From Anaerolineae bacterium (GTDB taxonomy: Bacteria > Chloroflexota > Anaerolineae > Aggregatilineales > Aggregatilineaceae): DNA of 64,000 nt. The translations under genes were made by a program, and so were the position numbers. Positions 17,789-25,353 of the stretch are shown in pieces. The first letter of the stretch is position 1. Every line of letters begins with the position of its first letter. The stretch spans positions 124,001-188,000 of the forward strand of contig JAHDLB010000002.1 in assembly GCA_018432315.1 (NCBI GenBank), read 5' to 3'. The notes under the pieces were generated by a model. That model was not told the DNA's origin, searched no databases, and saw nothing but the letters and a program-made list of their open reading frames with translations.

Positions 17789-19060
17789 CTAGACCGTCGA
17801 GATTACGTCGTACAACTCGCGCGTGTCCTTGGATGGCTGGATGCCGAACATATCCTGGAGCGTGTCGGTGAGCTGCCGGTACTGGTCGATGGCGTCGGCG
17901 CGGCGGCCCTGCTGATAGTAGATCAGCATCACGTCCTGGTGAACGTCTTCCCAGTCCGGTTTTTCGCGCAGCGCGCGCAGCAGGTACCCCAGCGCCGCGT
18001 CGAGCTCGTCCCGGCTGCGGTGGTACCGCCCCAGCCCGATCAGCGCCTGGGCGTACTTGTTCTTCAGTTCGTCGCGGCGCGCCTGGACCCACGGCGTGTG
18101 GATCTCCGGCAGGAAGTCGGACCGGTAGACCTGCACGGCCTGGTACCAGTTGGCGGGGGCGGTGCCTTCGGACTCGATGGCCGCCTGGACCGCCGTCTCG
18201 AACACGCGCACGTCGTAATGGACCGACAATCTAGGTGATGGTACGTAAAACCCAGCCGCATAATTCGTCAGTTCGTAACCCAATCGCTCGCTGATTTTGC
18301 GCTTCGTCACGTGGAAGACGTTGGTCGCCTCTTTGACCGTCATGTGCGGCCAGAAGACCTCGAAGATCTGGTCCCGCGTGACCATCGGGTGATCGACGAA
18401 GAAGTAAAACAGGTGGCGGGGCAGCGAGCCATCCCAGCTTGTCACCGGGCGCCCGTCGATGTAGACGTGCCCGCCGGAGAGCGCCAGCACTTCGAGCTGG
18501 CCCAGCGCGGGGTCCTCGCCGTAGATTCCGCCGCCGAGCGCCTCTTCGTTGCCCACCACGGCCACATTGCCCTCGTGCAGCATATCATTCCAGGGCTGGA
18601 GATCGAGCAGGCGCCCGTTGATCACCACCTGGACGTGGCCCGGAAGGGCGCCAGGCAGCGCCCGGAAGAAGCGATTGGTCGCCTTGTCCGTTTTGAGCTC
18701 ATCGAAGGAGTCCAACAGCAGCATGAAGCGATCGGAGCGCAGCGCGGCGAGATCGGCGCCGAGCGCGGCGGCGAGGTCTTCGGGCGATGCCTTCGCCTTC
18801 AGCGCGGCGCGCGTCTGGTCGCCAAAGCCGGTGGGGAAGATGGCGTCGTCGATCATGTTGCCCAGCCAGGCTTTCAGGCTGGAATCGGCTGCCGTCAGGT
18901 TGTAGTAGATGACGTCATTCCGGTAATGCTGCAAGAACATGGCGACGAGCGCGTTACGCCCGCGGTGTCGCGGGTAGATGATCGCGATCGGCTTGTCGCG
19001 CAGCTTCTGCTCGAACTCGGCGAACTGGGTTTCTGCCACCACCTCAACGTATGTAGTCAT
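17789..19060 (-). CDS. BTAD-type transcriptional regulator with N-terminal ATPase-like domain
   Basis: 423 residues from the ATG at 19060 (AGGAG 12 bases upstream). Residues 1-180 resemble a STAND/AAA-like domain: IIYPRHRGRNA at 28-37 sits where a P-loop would be but lacks the GxxxxGK[ST] lysine, and FMLLLDSFDE (112-121) looks like Walker B. Residues 190-275 form an OmpR/SARP-like winged helix (VTRDQIFEVFWPHMTVKEA). Residues 280-420 are a bacterial transcriptional activator domain with TPR-like helices. SARP proteins usually have DNA-binding and BTAD first and the NTPase after them, so the order here is inverted. Target genes unknown. Confidence 0.8.
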   Translation of the reverse strand: MTTYVEVVAETQFAEFEQKLRDKPIAIIYPRHRGRNALVAMFLQHYRNDVIYYNLTAADSSLKAWLGNMIDDAIFPTGFGDQTRAALKAKASPEDLAAALGADLAALRSDRFMLLLDSFDELKTDKATNRFFRALPGALPGHVQVVINGRLLDLQPWNDMLHEGNVAVVGNEEALGGGIYGEDPALGQLEVLALSGGHVYIDGRPVTSWDGSLPRHLFYFFVDHPMVTRDQIFEVFWPHMTVKEATNVFHVTKRKISERLGYELTNYAAGFYVPSPRLSVHYDVRVFETAVQAAIESEGTAPANWYQAVQVYRSDFLPEIHTPWVQARRDELKNKYAQALIGLGRYHRSRDELDAALGYLLRALREKPDWEDVHQDVMLIYYQQGRRADAIDQYRQLTDTLQDMFGIQPSKDTRELYDVISTV

Positions 19061-19412
19061 AGGTGTTTGATGCTCCTGTCCCAAACAATCAGAACTTGAC
19101 TCACTAAACCTTGTTAGATACCAATACGTCCCGGCCAACCTATCAGACACGAGCAAACACCACGCGTTATCTCTAACGGCGGCAGAGCATCTTAAAACCC
19201 TCCCCCAGGTTTATCTAGATGCACCCCACTTCTCTAGATATTTAATTTTTACCATAAACTCATATTCTGTCAACAATCTCAAATAGCTTTTCCAGTTGTG
19301 TACAGAATCGTATTGCACACAAATGACAGTTCGGTTTGCCACTATGACCTGTCCGCACGGCTGCAAACCGGCTATAATCGAGCAGGTCGAACGAAATGGA
19401 GCGCTTGACTCG
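19061..19412. other. AT-rich divergent intergenic region
   Basis: A 352-base spacer between the BTAD regulator (minus) and the lipoprotein (plus). Its middle (about 19200-19330) is much more AT-rich than the rest of the window. It contains two TCTAGA palindromes (19214-19219 and 19233-19238), a minus-strand promoter (19246-19273) and a plus-strand TATAAT at 19373-19378. No gene is seen in it. The palindromes may be operator half-sites for a regulator such as the adjacent one. Confidence 0.6.
19246..19273 (-). promoter_or_regulatory. Promoter for the BTAD regulator
   Basis: On the minus strand a perfect -35 TTGACA (19268-19273) is followed after 16 bases by TAAAAA (19246-19251) with a TGG extension just before it. 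This predicts a start near 19239 and a long 5' leader of about 180 bases. The two TCTAGA palindromes lie at and just after the predicted start point. Confidence 0.55.
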
Positions 19413-20228
19413 ATGAAAGGCCGACGATCAAGACTGGTTCTGCTGCTGGCGCTGCTCGTCGCGCTGACCGCCTGCTCAACTGTGGGCTCTGAGGAGCCGG
19501 TCCCGACGGTGGCCCGTCTCGATACCCTCCCGACGGCCATCTTCCTGACCGAGCACGCCCCGCCCACCGGGTACGATCGCGTCACGTTCGATCCGATCGA
19601 CGCGCGCCTGCAGGACCGGCAGGGCTGGCGCTACATGGTGACGGGGCGCTTCGAGGGCACCTACGACGCCACCGGCGAGCCGGCGAACGGCGTGCTGGAC
19701 CTGTCCGTGCAGGTGGACGAGCTGGGCGAAGCGCGGCGCGTCGTGCTGCGCGTGGAGGGCGGCGCGCTGTCGCCCGACGACGACCCGCGCCGGTTGGAAG
19801 GCGTCCGGCTGAGCAACGACTACTACATCGTGGACACGAACGGCGTGTGCAGCGCCGGCGGCGACAACGCCTCCGTGATCGCCGACCTGTCCGCCGGCCA
19901 GATCGTCGGCGGGGTGTCCCAGGCCCTCCCGACCGGCCACCAGGACACGATCAACGATGTGCCGGTCTGGCAGTACACCTTCACCCCCGACAACGTGCGC
20001 CTGCCCGCCATTCACCTGGATGAAGACAGCTTCGTCTCGGTTGACGCCGACCTGTGGATCGCGCCAACCTACAACGCGGTGCTGCGCTACGATCTGACGG
20101 TCACCACGCGGGGCGTGCGCATTCTGTCCGGCAGCGAGCCGGTATCCGGCATTTTGACGCTGCGTTACGAGCTGGACGTGCCATCGCTGGACACGCGCCC
20201 CAACATCTCGATTCCCAACGGCTGCTGA
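19413..20228 (+). CDS. Predicted lipoprotein
   Basis: 271 residues from the ATG at 19413, which gives a proper lipoprotein signal: positive n-region KGRRSR, hydrophobic core and lipobox LTAC with C21. The mature part is beta-rich (LSVQVDELGEARRVVLRVEG) and resembles LppX/LprG-like or LolA-like lipid-binding folds, but no family is certain. It has two further Cys residues (VCSAGGD and the C-terminal NGC). It lies on the outer face of the membrane if processed. A TATAAT at 19373-19378 could drive it. Confidence 0.75.
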   Translation: MKGRRSRLVLLLALLVALTACSTVGSEEPVPTVARLDTLPTAIFLTEHAPPTGYDRVTFDPIDARLQDRQGWRYMVTGRFEGTYDATGEPANGVLDLSVQVDELGEARRVVLRVEGGALSPDDDPRRLEGVRLSNDYYIVDTNGVCSAGGDNASVIADLSAGQIVGGVSQALPTGHQDTINDVPVWQYTFTPDNVRLPAIHLDEDSFVSVDADLWIAPTYNAVLRYDLTVTTRGVRILSGSEPVSGILTLRYELDVPSLDTRPNISIPNGC

Positions 20229-20241
20229 CGCCCCGTGCCGC

Positions 20242-20270
20242 TTGGCGGCGACTCGGCAGCCATGTATAAT
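20242..20270 (+). promoter_or_regulatory. dnaN promoter
   Basis: A -35 TTGGCG (20242-20247) and a perfect -10 TATAAT (20265-20270) are separated by 17 bases. The start point would be near 20277, giving a 5' leader of about 63 bases before dnaN. Confidence 0.75.
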
Positions 20271-20339
20271 TGCTGAATGCGTCGGCGCAGCGCGCGATTG
20301 TGTCGCGTATGGCAACCTGCTTGGTAGGGAGACTAAGGT

Positions 20340-21476
20340 ATGCGCGTTTCCGTTCTGCAAGAGAATTTCCACAAGGGACTGAGCATCGTCAGCCGCGCCA
20401 TCCAAAGCCGGCCCAGCCTGCCGATTCTGGCGAATGTGATGCTGACCACCGACGACGCGCGGCTGCGCCTTTCGGCCACCAACCTGGAGTTGGGCATCAG
20501 CGCGTGGATTGGCGCCAAGGTCGAAACCGGCGGGTCGATCACGGTCCCGGCGCGCACGCTGCAAGACCTCATCAGCACCCTGCCGCCCGAACGCGTCGAT
20601 CTCGACCTGGACGTGCGCACGCTGACGCTGCACCTGAGCTGTGCGGGCAAGTCGGCCAACATCAAGGGCATGGACGCTGCCGAGTTCCCCGCCATGCCGG
20701 ACTTCAACCCGGAACAGGCCATCGTCCTCAAGGCGCGGACCTTCAAGGAGATGGTCGACCAGGTCGTCTTTTCGGCGGCCAAAGAGGACAACCGCCCCAT
20801 TCTGACGGGCGTGCTGATGCGTTTCGAGGGCGACGTGCTCACCCTGGCCGCCGCCGACGGGTACCGGCTGTCGGTGCGAACGACGGAGCTGGAATTCAAC
20901 GCCGGCGAGCGCGAGCCGCTGATCGTGCCGGCGCGCACGCTGCAAGAGCTCAGCCGCGTGATCAGCGACGAAGACGACGAGCTTCAGATCGCGCTGCCCA
21001 AAGGGCGCGGCCAGGCCATGTTCAGCCTGAGCAACGTCGTGATGGTGTCGCAGTTGATCGAGGGCAAATTCCCCGACTACGAGGCCATCATCCCGCGCCG
21101 CTACGAGACGAGCATCCTGGCCTACACCGACGACCTGCTGGCCGCGTGCCGCAGCTCGGAAGTCTTCGCCAAGGATTCGGCCAACACCGCGCGGATCCTG
21201 ATCGAGCCGAGTGGGGTGCCGACCGTGCCGGGCCGCGTAGTCGTGGCGGGCCAGTCGCAGGAAAAAGGCGACGCCGAAGCGCCGCTCGATGCCAGCATCG
21301 AGGGGCAGGCCATCGAGGTCGCGTTCAACATCCGCTACCTGATCGACGTGCTGAGCGTGATCCGCGAGGAGCAGGTTGTGCTCGAAACCAGCGGGCCGAC
21401 CTCGCCGGGCGTGGTGCGGCCTGCCGGGCGCGACGATTTCATCCACGTCATCATGCCGATGTCCACCGCGCGATAG
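20340..21476 (+). CDS. dnaN: DNA polymerase III sliding clamp (beta subunit)
   Basis: 378 residues, normal for the family. Three clamp domains can be followed: residues 1-120 (MRVSVLQENFHKGLSIVSRA, SLPILANVML), 130-245 (PILTGVLMRFEGDVLTLAAADGYRLS split over the domain) and 250-378. It dimerises into the ring that holds the replicative polymerase on DNA. Its own promoter lies upstream. In many bacteria dnaN follows dnaA near the origin, but here neither dnaA, recF nor gyrB is adjacent, and no DnaA-box cluster was noticed. This gene is therefore not a marker of oriC in this window. Confidence 0.96.
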   Translation: MRVSVLQENFHKGLSIVSRAIQSRPSLPILANVMLTTDDARLRLSATNLELGISAWIGAKVETGGSITVPARTLQDLISTLPPERVDLDLDVRTLTLHLSCAGKSANIKGMDAAEFPAMPDFNPEQAIVLKARTFKEMVDQVVFSAAKEDNRPILTGVLMRFEGDVLTLAAADGYRLSVRTTELEFNAGEREPLIVPARTLQELSRVISDEDDELQIALPKGRGQAMFSLSNVVMVSQLIEGKFPDYEAIIPRRYETSILAYTDDLLAACRSSEVFAKDSANTARILIEPSGVPTVPGRVVVAGQSQEKGDAEAPLDASIEGQAIEVAFNIRYLIDVLSVIREEQVVLETSGPTSPGVVRPAGRDDFIHVIMPMSTAR

Positions 21477-21508
21477 CCGCCATCGCCGCTTCGTTCGAGT
21501 TCTCATCG

Positions 21509-21538
21509 CAGCCCGGCCCCACGACACGCGCCGGGCTG
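21509..21538 (+). terminator. Possible terminator hairpin after dnaN
   Basis: CAGCCCGG (21509-21516) can pair with CCGGGCTG (21531-21538) across a 14-base loop. No real T-run follows, so termination would be weak or Rho-assisted. Confidence 0.35.
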
Positions 21539-21566
21539 TGTGTCGTCTTGTAGAGAGGATCGCTGC

Positions 21567-22208
21567 ATGAACGACCAGGCCCGCTACCGCCGGCTGTATG
21601 ACCGGCTGGCCCCGGTGTACGGCCCGGCTTTGAGCCTCTTTCCCATGTGGCGGCGCTATACCGAGGCCGCGCTGCCCTGGCTGCCCCCTTCCGGCGCGAT
21701 CCTGGAGATCGGGCCAGGACCGGGCGCCCTGCACCGGACGCTCGCCGCCCGCTATGCCCACACCGTCGCGCTGGACCTCTCCCCCGGCATGCTCGCCCAG
21801 GCTCAAAAACGCTTGCAGGCGGCTGGGCTGTCGTCGGGGCTGGTGCGGGGAAATGCGGTTCGCCTGCCGTTTGCCGCCGAGTGCTTCGATGGCATCGTGC
21901 TGACCTTCGCGTTTAGCGCCATTCCCGACGGGGCGGCGGCGGTCGCCGAGATGGCGCGCGTGCTGCGTCCCGGCGGCGTGATCGCGTTGGTCGATGCCTG
22001 CGATCCGGAGAACGGCAATCGGGTCGCGCACTGGTTGGCGCGGCTGTGGGAGCGTTTCGGCGATTTCATGCGCGACGAGGCCGCCTTGATGCGCGCCGCT
22101 GGCCTGGCGATCGACGAAAAGCGCGAGTTCGGCGCATTCCACAGCATCCGCCTGACAGTGGGGCGCAAACCCTCCGTACAGGTGGGCGATTCGCGCCGTT
22201 TCGCTTAA
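21567..22208 (+). CDS. Class I SAM-dependent methyltransferase
   Basis: 213 residues from the ATG at 21567, with GAGAGGA just upstream. Motif I is LEIGPGPGAL at 46-55, the ribose-binding acidic residue is in VALDLSPGML, and motif II/III regions follow (RGNAVRLPFA, then ARVLRPGGVIALVDACD). The start YDRLAPVYGP is typical of UbiE-like enzymes acting on quinones or lipids. No neighbour narrows the substrate. The next gene is 44 bases away. Confidence 0.85.
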   Translation: MNDQARYRRLYDRLAPVYGPALSLFPMWRRYTEAALPWLPPSGAILEIGPGPGALHRTLAARYAHTVALDLSPGMLAQAQKRLQAAGLSSGLVRGNAVRLPFAAECFDGIVLTFAFSAIPDGAAAVAEMARVLRPGGVIALVDACDPENGNRVAHWLARLWERFGDFMRDEAALMRAAGLAIDEKREFGAFHSIRLTVGRKPSVQVGDSRRFA

Positions 22209-22252
22209 AACATGCTATGGGTTCATCACGTACACGAAGGAGTAAAACCGTT

Positions 22253-23206
22253 ATGAAATACCGTCGATTAGGGCAGGCCGGCCTCAAGGTAAGCGAGCTC
22301 AGCCTGGGCGGCTGGACGACATTCGGCGAAAGCCTGACCGACCAACAACTGGCGCGCGACATCATCACGCACGCTTACGAGAGCGGCATCAACTTTTTCG
22401 ATATCGCGGACGTCTACGCGGCGGGCGCGTCCGAAAAGATGATGGGCGCCGTCCTCAAGGACTTCCCGCGCCACACGCTGGTGATCTCCAGCAAGCTGTT
22501 CTGGCCGATGAGCGACGACGTCAACGACCGCGGCCTGTCGCGCAAGCACGTCATGGAGAGCATCGACAAGTCGCTGCAGCGCATCGGCACCGATTACCTG
22601 GACATTTATTTCTGCCATCGCTATGACGAAGAAACGCCGCTTGAGGAAACCGTCCGCGCCATGGACGACCTGATCCACCAGGGCAAGATCCTGTACTGGG
22701 GCACCAGCGAGTGGAGCGGCGCGCAGATTCAGGCCGCGCTGGACCTGTGCGACCGTTACAACCTCTACAAGCCGCAGGTCGAGCAGCCGCACTACAACAT
22801 GCTGCACCGCGACCGCGTCGAGAACGATATCCTGCCGGTCACCGAGCCGAACGGCATGGGGCTGGTGGTGTGGAGCCCGCTCGCCAGCGGCGTGCTGACC
22901 GGGAAGTACGACGACGCGCTGCCGGACGACAGCCGCCTGGCACGGTTCGACTGGCTGCGCAGCGACCTGTATCGCGACGAGGTGATCGGGACGGTGCGCC
23001 ATCTGAAGCCGATCGCCGATGAGCTGGGCGTGACGCGCGCGCAGCTCGCCATCGCCTGGACGCTGCGCCAGCCGGGCGTGAGCAGCGCCATCACCGGCGC
23101 GACTCGCCCCGACCAACTGGACGAGACGCTGAAGGCCATCGAGATCGAGCTGGACGACGAGACGCTGCGCCGCATCGAGGACGTAGTCTCCGCGGTGACG
23201 ATCTAG
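22253..23206 (+). CDS. Aldo/keto reductase (potassium-channel beta-subunit type)
   Basis: 317 residues from the ATG at 22253, preceded by GAAGGAG. The NADPH-dependent TIM-barrel tetrad is complete: D50 in NFFDIADVY, Y55, K81 in ISSKLFW and H122 in YFCHRYD. SGVLTGKYDD and SAITGATRPDQL match the cofactor-binding end of the KCNAB/YghZ subgroup. It reduces aldehydes or ketones; the substrate is unknown. The start is set by the ribosome site; an earlier in-frame start would overlap the methyltransferase gene. Confidence 0.92.
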   Translation: MKYRRLGQAGLKVSELSLGGWTTFGESLTDQQLARDIITHAYESGINFFDIADVYAAGASEKMMGAVLKDFPRHTLVISSKLFWPMSDDVNDRGLSRKHVMESIDKSLQRIGTDYLDIYFCHRYDEETPLEETVRAMDDLIHQGKILYWGTSEWSGAQIQAALDLCDRYNLYKPQVEQPHYNMLHRDRVENDILPVTEPNGMGLVVWSPLASGVLTGKYDDALPDDSRLARFDWLRSDLYRDEVIGTVRHLKPIADELGVTRAQLAIAWTLRQPGVSSAITGATRPDQLDETLKAIEIELDDETLRRIEDVVSAVTI

Positions 23207-23254
23207 CGGTGTGCAACCGGGGGCGCGGTTGCGTGCCGCGCCCTCGACACGCCA

Positions 23255-23283
23255 TTGACAACCCCCCGAAACCGCCGTATAGT
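23255..23283 (+). promoter_or_regulatory. Near-consensus sigma-70 promoter upstream of the metG leader RNA
   Basis: A perfect -35 TTGACA (23255-23260) and TATAGT (23278-23283) are separated by exactly 17 bases. This is among the strongest promoters in the window. The predicted start is at about 23290, directly before an ATG and far upstream of metG. Confidence 0.85.
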
Positions 23284-23289
23284 GTAGGG

Positions 23290-23460
23290 CATGAACACAG
23301 TAATTCGGGTTTCGACGGGCGTCTGGAGCGCCATGATGCGGATGCCGCGCTTGCCGTGGTCGGATCCACTCCGACGATGGCGTTGTGCGCGTGGCTAGCC
23401 CGCGCAGCCGCCAAACCCGCTCACGGCAAGCAAACCGTCGATAAAAATCGGCGGTTTTTT
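23290..23460 (+). ncRNA. Putative structured small RNA or metG leader
   Basis: About 170 bases between a near-consensus promoter and an intrinsic terminator. A long-range stem CGGGTTT (23306-23312) with AAACCCG (23413-23419) would close a multi-branched domain. Inside are the hairpins GTCGGA/TCCGAC (23359-23364 with 23370-23375, loop five bases, extended by GCC/GGC) and GCGCG/CGCGC (23387-23391 with 23401-23405). A 35-codon reading frame starting at the predicted first base (23291-23398) contains a Met-rich SAMMRM and three Trp. It does not match any RNA class I know. It could be an independent sRNA or an attenuator for metG; metG also has a possible promoter after the terminator. Confidence 0.5.
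23432..23460 (+). terminator. Intrinsic terminator upstream of metG
   Basis: An eleven-base-pair stem (23432-23442 with 23447-23457, one G-U pair) with an AAAA loop runs straight into six T residues. It is 82 bases upstream of the metG start and ends the transcript from the promoter at 23255. Confidence 0.88.
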
Positions 23461-23486
23461 GTTGTGGTGAGGCGGCCTGTTACAAT
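23459..23486 (+). promoter_or_regulatory. Probable metG promoter overlapping the terminator tail
   Basis: TTGTTG (23459-23464) and TACAAT (23481-23486) are separated by 16 bases. The -35 element uses the T-run of the upstream terminator. Start near 23493, then an AGGGAGA ribosome site at 23531. Confidence 0.6.
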
Positions 23487-23542
23487 GTTTGCGGCCCGGC
23501 GAGCGACAGCCCCGGCCCCTAGCACGCACAAGGGAGAATACC

Positions 23543-25342
23543 ATGCCTGAATACATCCACGTTAGCCTCGCCTGGCCCTATGCCAATGGCGATATGCACG
23601 CCGGGCACCTGGCCGGGTGCTACATCCCGGCGGACATTTACGCCCGCTACCATCGGCTGAAGGGCAACCACGTGCTGATGGTCAGCGGGTCGGATGCGCA
23701 CGGCACGCCGATCACGGTCGAGGCGGACCGGCTGGGCGTCCCGCCGAGCGAGGTGTTCGAGTTCTACCACGCGCGGTTCCTGGAAACACAAAAGCAGATC
23801 GGGATCAGCTACGACCTGTTCACCCACACCGACACCGAGAACCATCACCGCATCGCGCAGGACATCTTCCTCAAACTGCTGGAACGCGGGCACCTCTACA
23901 TCCAGCAGCAGCGCCTGCTCTACAGCGAGACGGAGAAACGCTTCCTACCCGATCGCTACGTCGAGGGCACCTGCCCGATCTGCGGGTACGCCGACGCGCG
24001 CGGCGACCAGTGTGACAACTGCGGCAACCTGCTCGACGCCGTGGACCTGATCAACCCGCGCAGCAAGACCGACGGCAGCACGCCGGTCGTCCGCGAGACG
24101 GAGCACTATTTCCTCGACCTGCCGGCCTTCATCGACCGGCTGCGCGAGTACCTGTCCGACGGCAAAGAACACTGGCGCCCGAACGTGCTGCGCGTCTCGC
24201 AGAACAAGGTCGGCGAGCTCAAGGGGCGCCCGATCACGCGCGACATCGAATGGGGCATCCGCGTCCCGCTGGAGGGGTGGGAGAACAAGCGGATGTACGT
24301 GTGGTTCGAGGCGGTGATGGGCTACTTCACCGCCAGCGTGGAGTGGGCGCACAACACCGGCCAGCCCGACGCCTGGAAGAAGTGGTGGTACAACCCGGAC
24401 GCCAGGATCTACAACTTCATTGGCAAGGACAACATCGAGTTCCACACCATCATCTGGCCGGCGGAGCTGATGGGGATCGATGGGCTGTACGCCACCGAGG
24501 CCGACGGTCACCTCAACCTGCCCTATGACGTGCCCGCCAACGAATTCATGAACATCGAGAGCCAGCAGTTTTCCAAGAGCCGCAACTGGGCGATCTGGAT
24601 TCCGGACATCCTCGAGCGCTACCACCCGGACCAGATTCGCTACTACATCGCCATGACCGCGCCCGAAACACGCGACTCCGACTGGAGTTGGGACGGGTTC
24701 GTCACGCGCAACAACACCGAGCTGCTCGCCGCCTGGGGGAACCTGGTCAACCGCGTGCTGAAATTCGCGCACAAGCACTTCGACGGCGTCGTGCCCGATC
24801 CGGGCGAGCTGCGCGAGATGGACCGCGCCATCATCGAGCAGGTCGAGAGCGGGTTCGACCGCATCGACGGCCTGCTGAACGCGGTCAAGCTGCGCGACGC
24901 GCTGGCCGAGACGATGGCGCTGGCCCGCGAGGTCAACGGCTACCTGGACCGCGCGCCGTGGTTCAAGGTCGTCAAGGAGGACCGGCAGGCCGCCGCAACC
25001 ACCATCTACACGGCCCTGCGCTGCATCGATGGGCTCAAGACGCTGTTCGCGCCGTTCCTGCCGTTCACGTCGCAGCAGGTGCACGAGTTCCTGGGCTACG
25101 ACGGCGCGCTGTTCGGCGAGCAGGCCATCCGCACCTACCAGGAATCCGAGCGCGCCCACCAGGCGCTGACCTACGATCCGAGCGGGGCTATCGGGCGCTG
25201 GGAGCCGGGCAACCTGCCGGTCGGGCAGGCGCTGCGCGAGCCGCAGCCGCTGTTCCGCAAGCTGGAACCGTCGCTGGTGGACGAGGAGCGCGCTCGCCTG
25301 GGCCAGCCGCGCGACGACGTCCCCGTGCCGGGCGGGCGCTAG
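23543..25342 (+). CDS. metG: Methionyl-tRNA synthetase
   Basis: 599 residues from the ATG at 23543, with AGGGAGA upstream; an earlier in-frame ATG has no ribosome site. It charges tRNA-Met and initiator tRNA. The class I signature HIGH appears as HAGH (19-22), and KMSKS appears as FSKSR (343-347), so two positions of that loop are altered. The zinc knuckle CPIC...CDNC (C144, C147, C157, C160) is intact. The C-terminal anticodon-binding helical domain is present; the dimerisation EMAP-like extension of some MetRS is absent. A leader RNA and terminator precede it. Confidence 0.95.
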   Translation: MPEYIHVSLAWPYANGDMHAGHLAGCYIPADIYARYHRLKGNHVLMVSGSDAHGTPITVEADRLGVPPSEVFEFYHARFLETQKQIGISYDLFTHTDTENHHRIAQDIFLKLLERGHLYIQQQRLLYSETEKRFLPDRYVEGTCPICGYADARGDQCDNCGNLLDAVDLINPRSKTDGSTPVVRETEHYFLDLPAFIDRLREYLSDGKEHWRPNVLRVSQNKVGELKGRPITRDIEWGIRVPLEGWENKRMYVWFEAVMGYFTASVEWAHNTGQPDAWKKWWYNPDARIYNFIGKDNIEFHTIIWPAELMGIDGLYATEADGHLNLPYDVPANEFMNIESQQFSKSRNWAIWIPDILERYHPDQIRYYIAMTAPETRDSDWSWDGFVTRNNTELLAAWGNLVNRVLKFAHKHFDGVVPDPGELREMDRAIIEQVESGFDRIDGLLNAVKLRDALAETMALAREVNGYLDRAPWFKVVKEDRQAAATTIYTALRCIDGLKTLFAPFLPFTSQQVHEFLGYDGALFGEQAIRTYQESERAHQALTYDPSGAIGRWEPGNLPVGQALREPQPLFRKLEPSLVDEERARLGQPRDDVPVPGGR

Positions 25343-25353
25343 GCCGGGCCGCG

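Noticed and set aside
20340-21476. dnaN as an indicator of a replication origin.
   Set aside because: No dnaA, recF, gyrB or cluster of DnaA boxes is near it, and the flanking genes are unrelated.
23306-23330. TTCGACGGG at 23311-23319 resembles the conserved start of tmRNA.
   Set aside because: No tag reading frame, tRNA-like 3' end or CCA follows; a terminator ends the transcript after about 150 bases.
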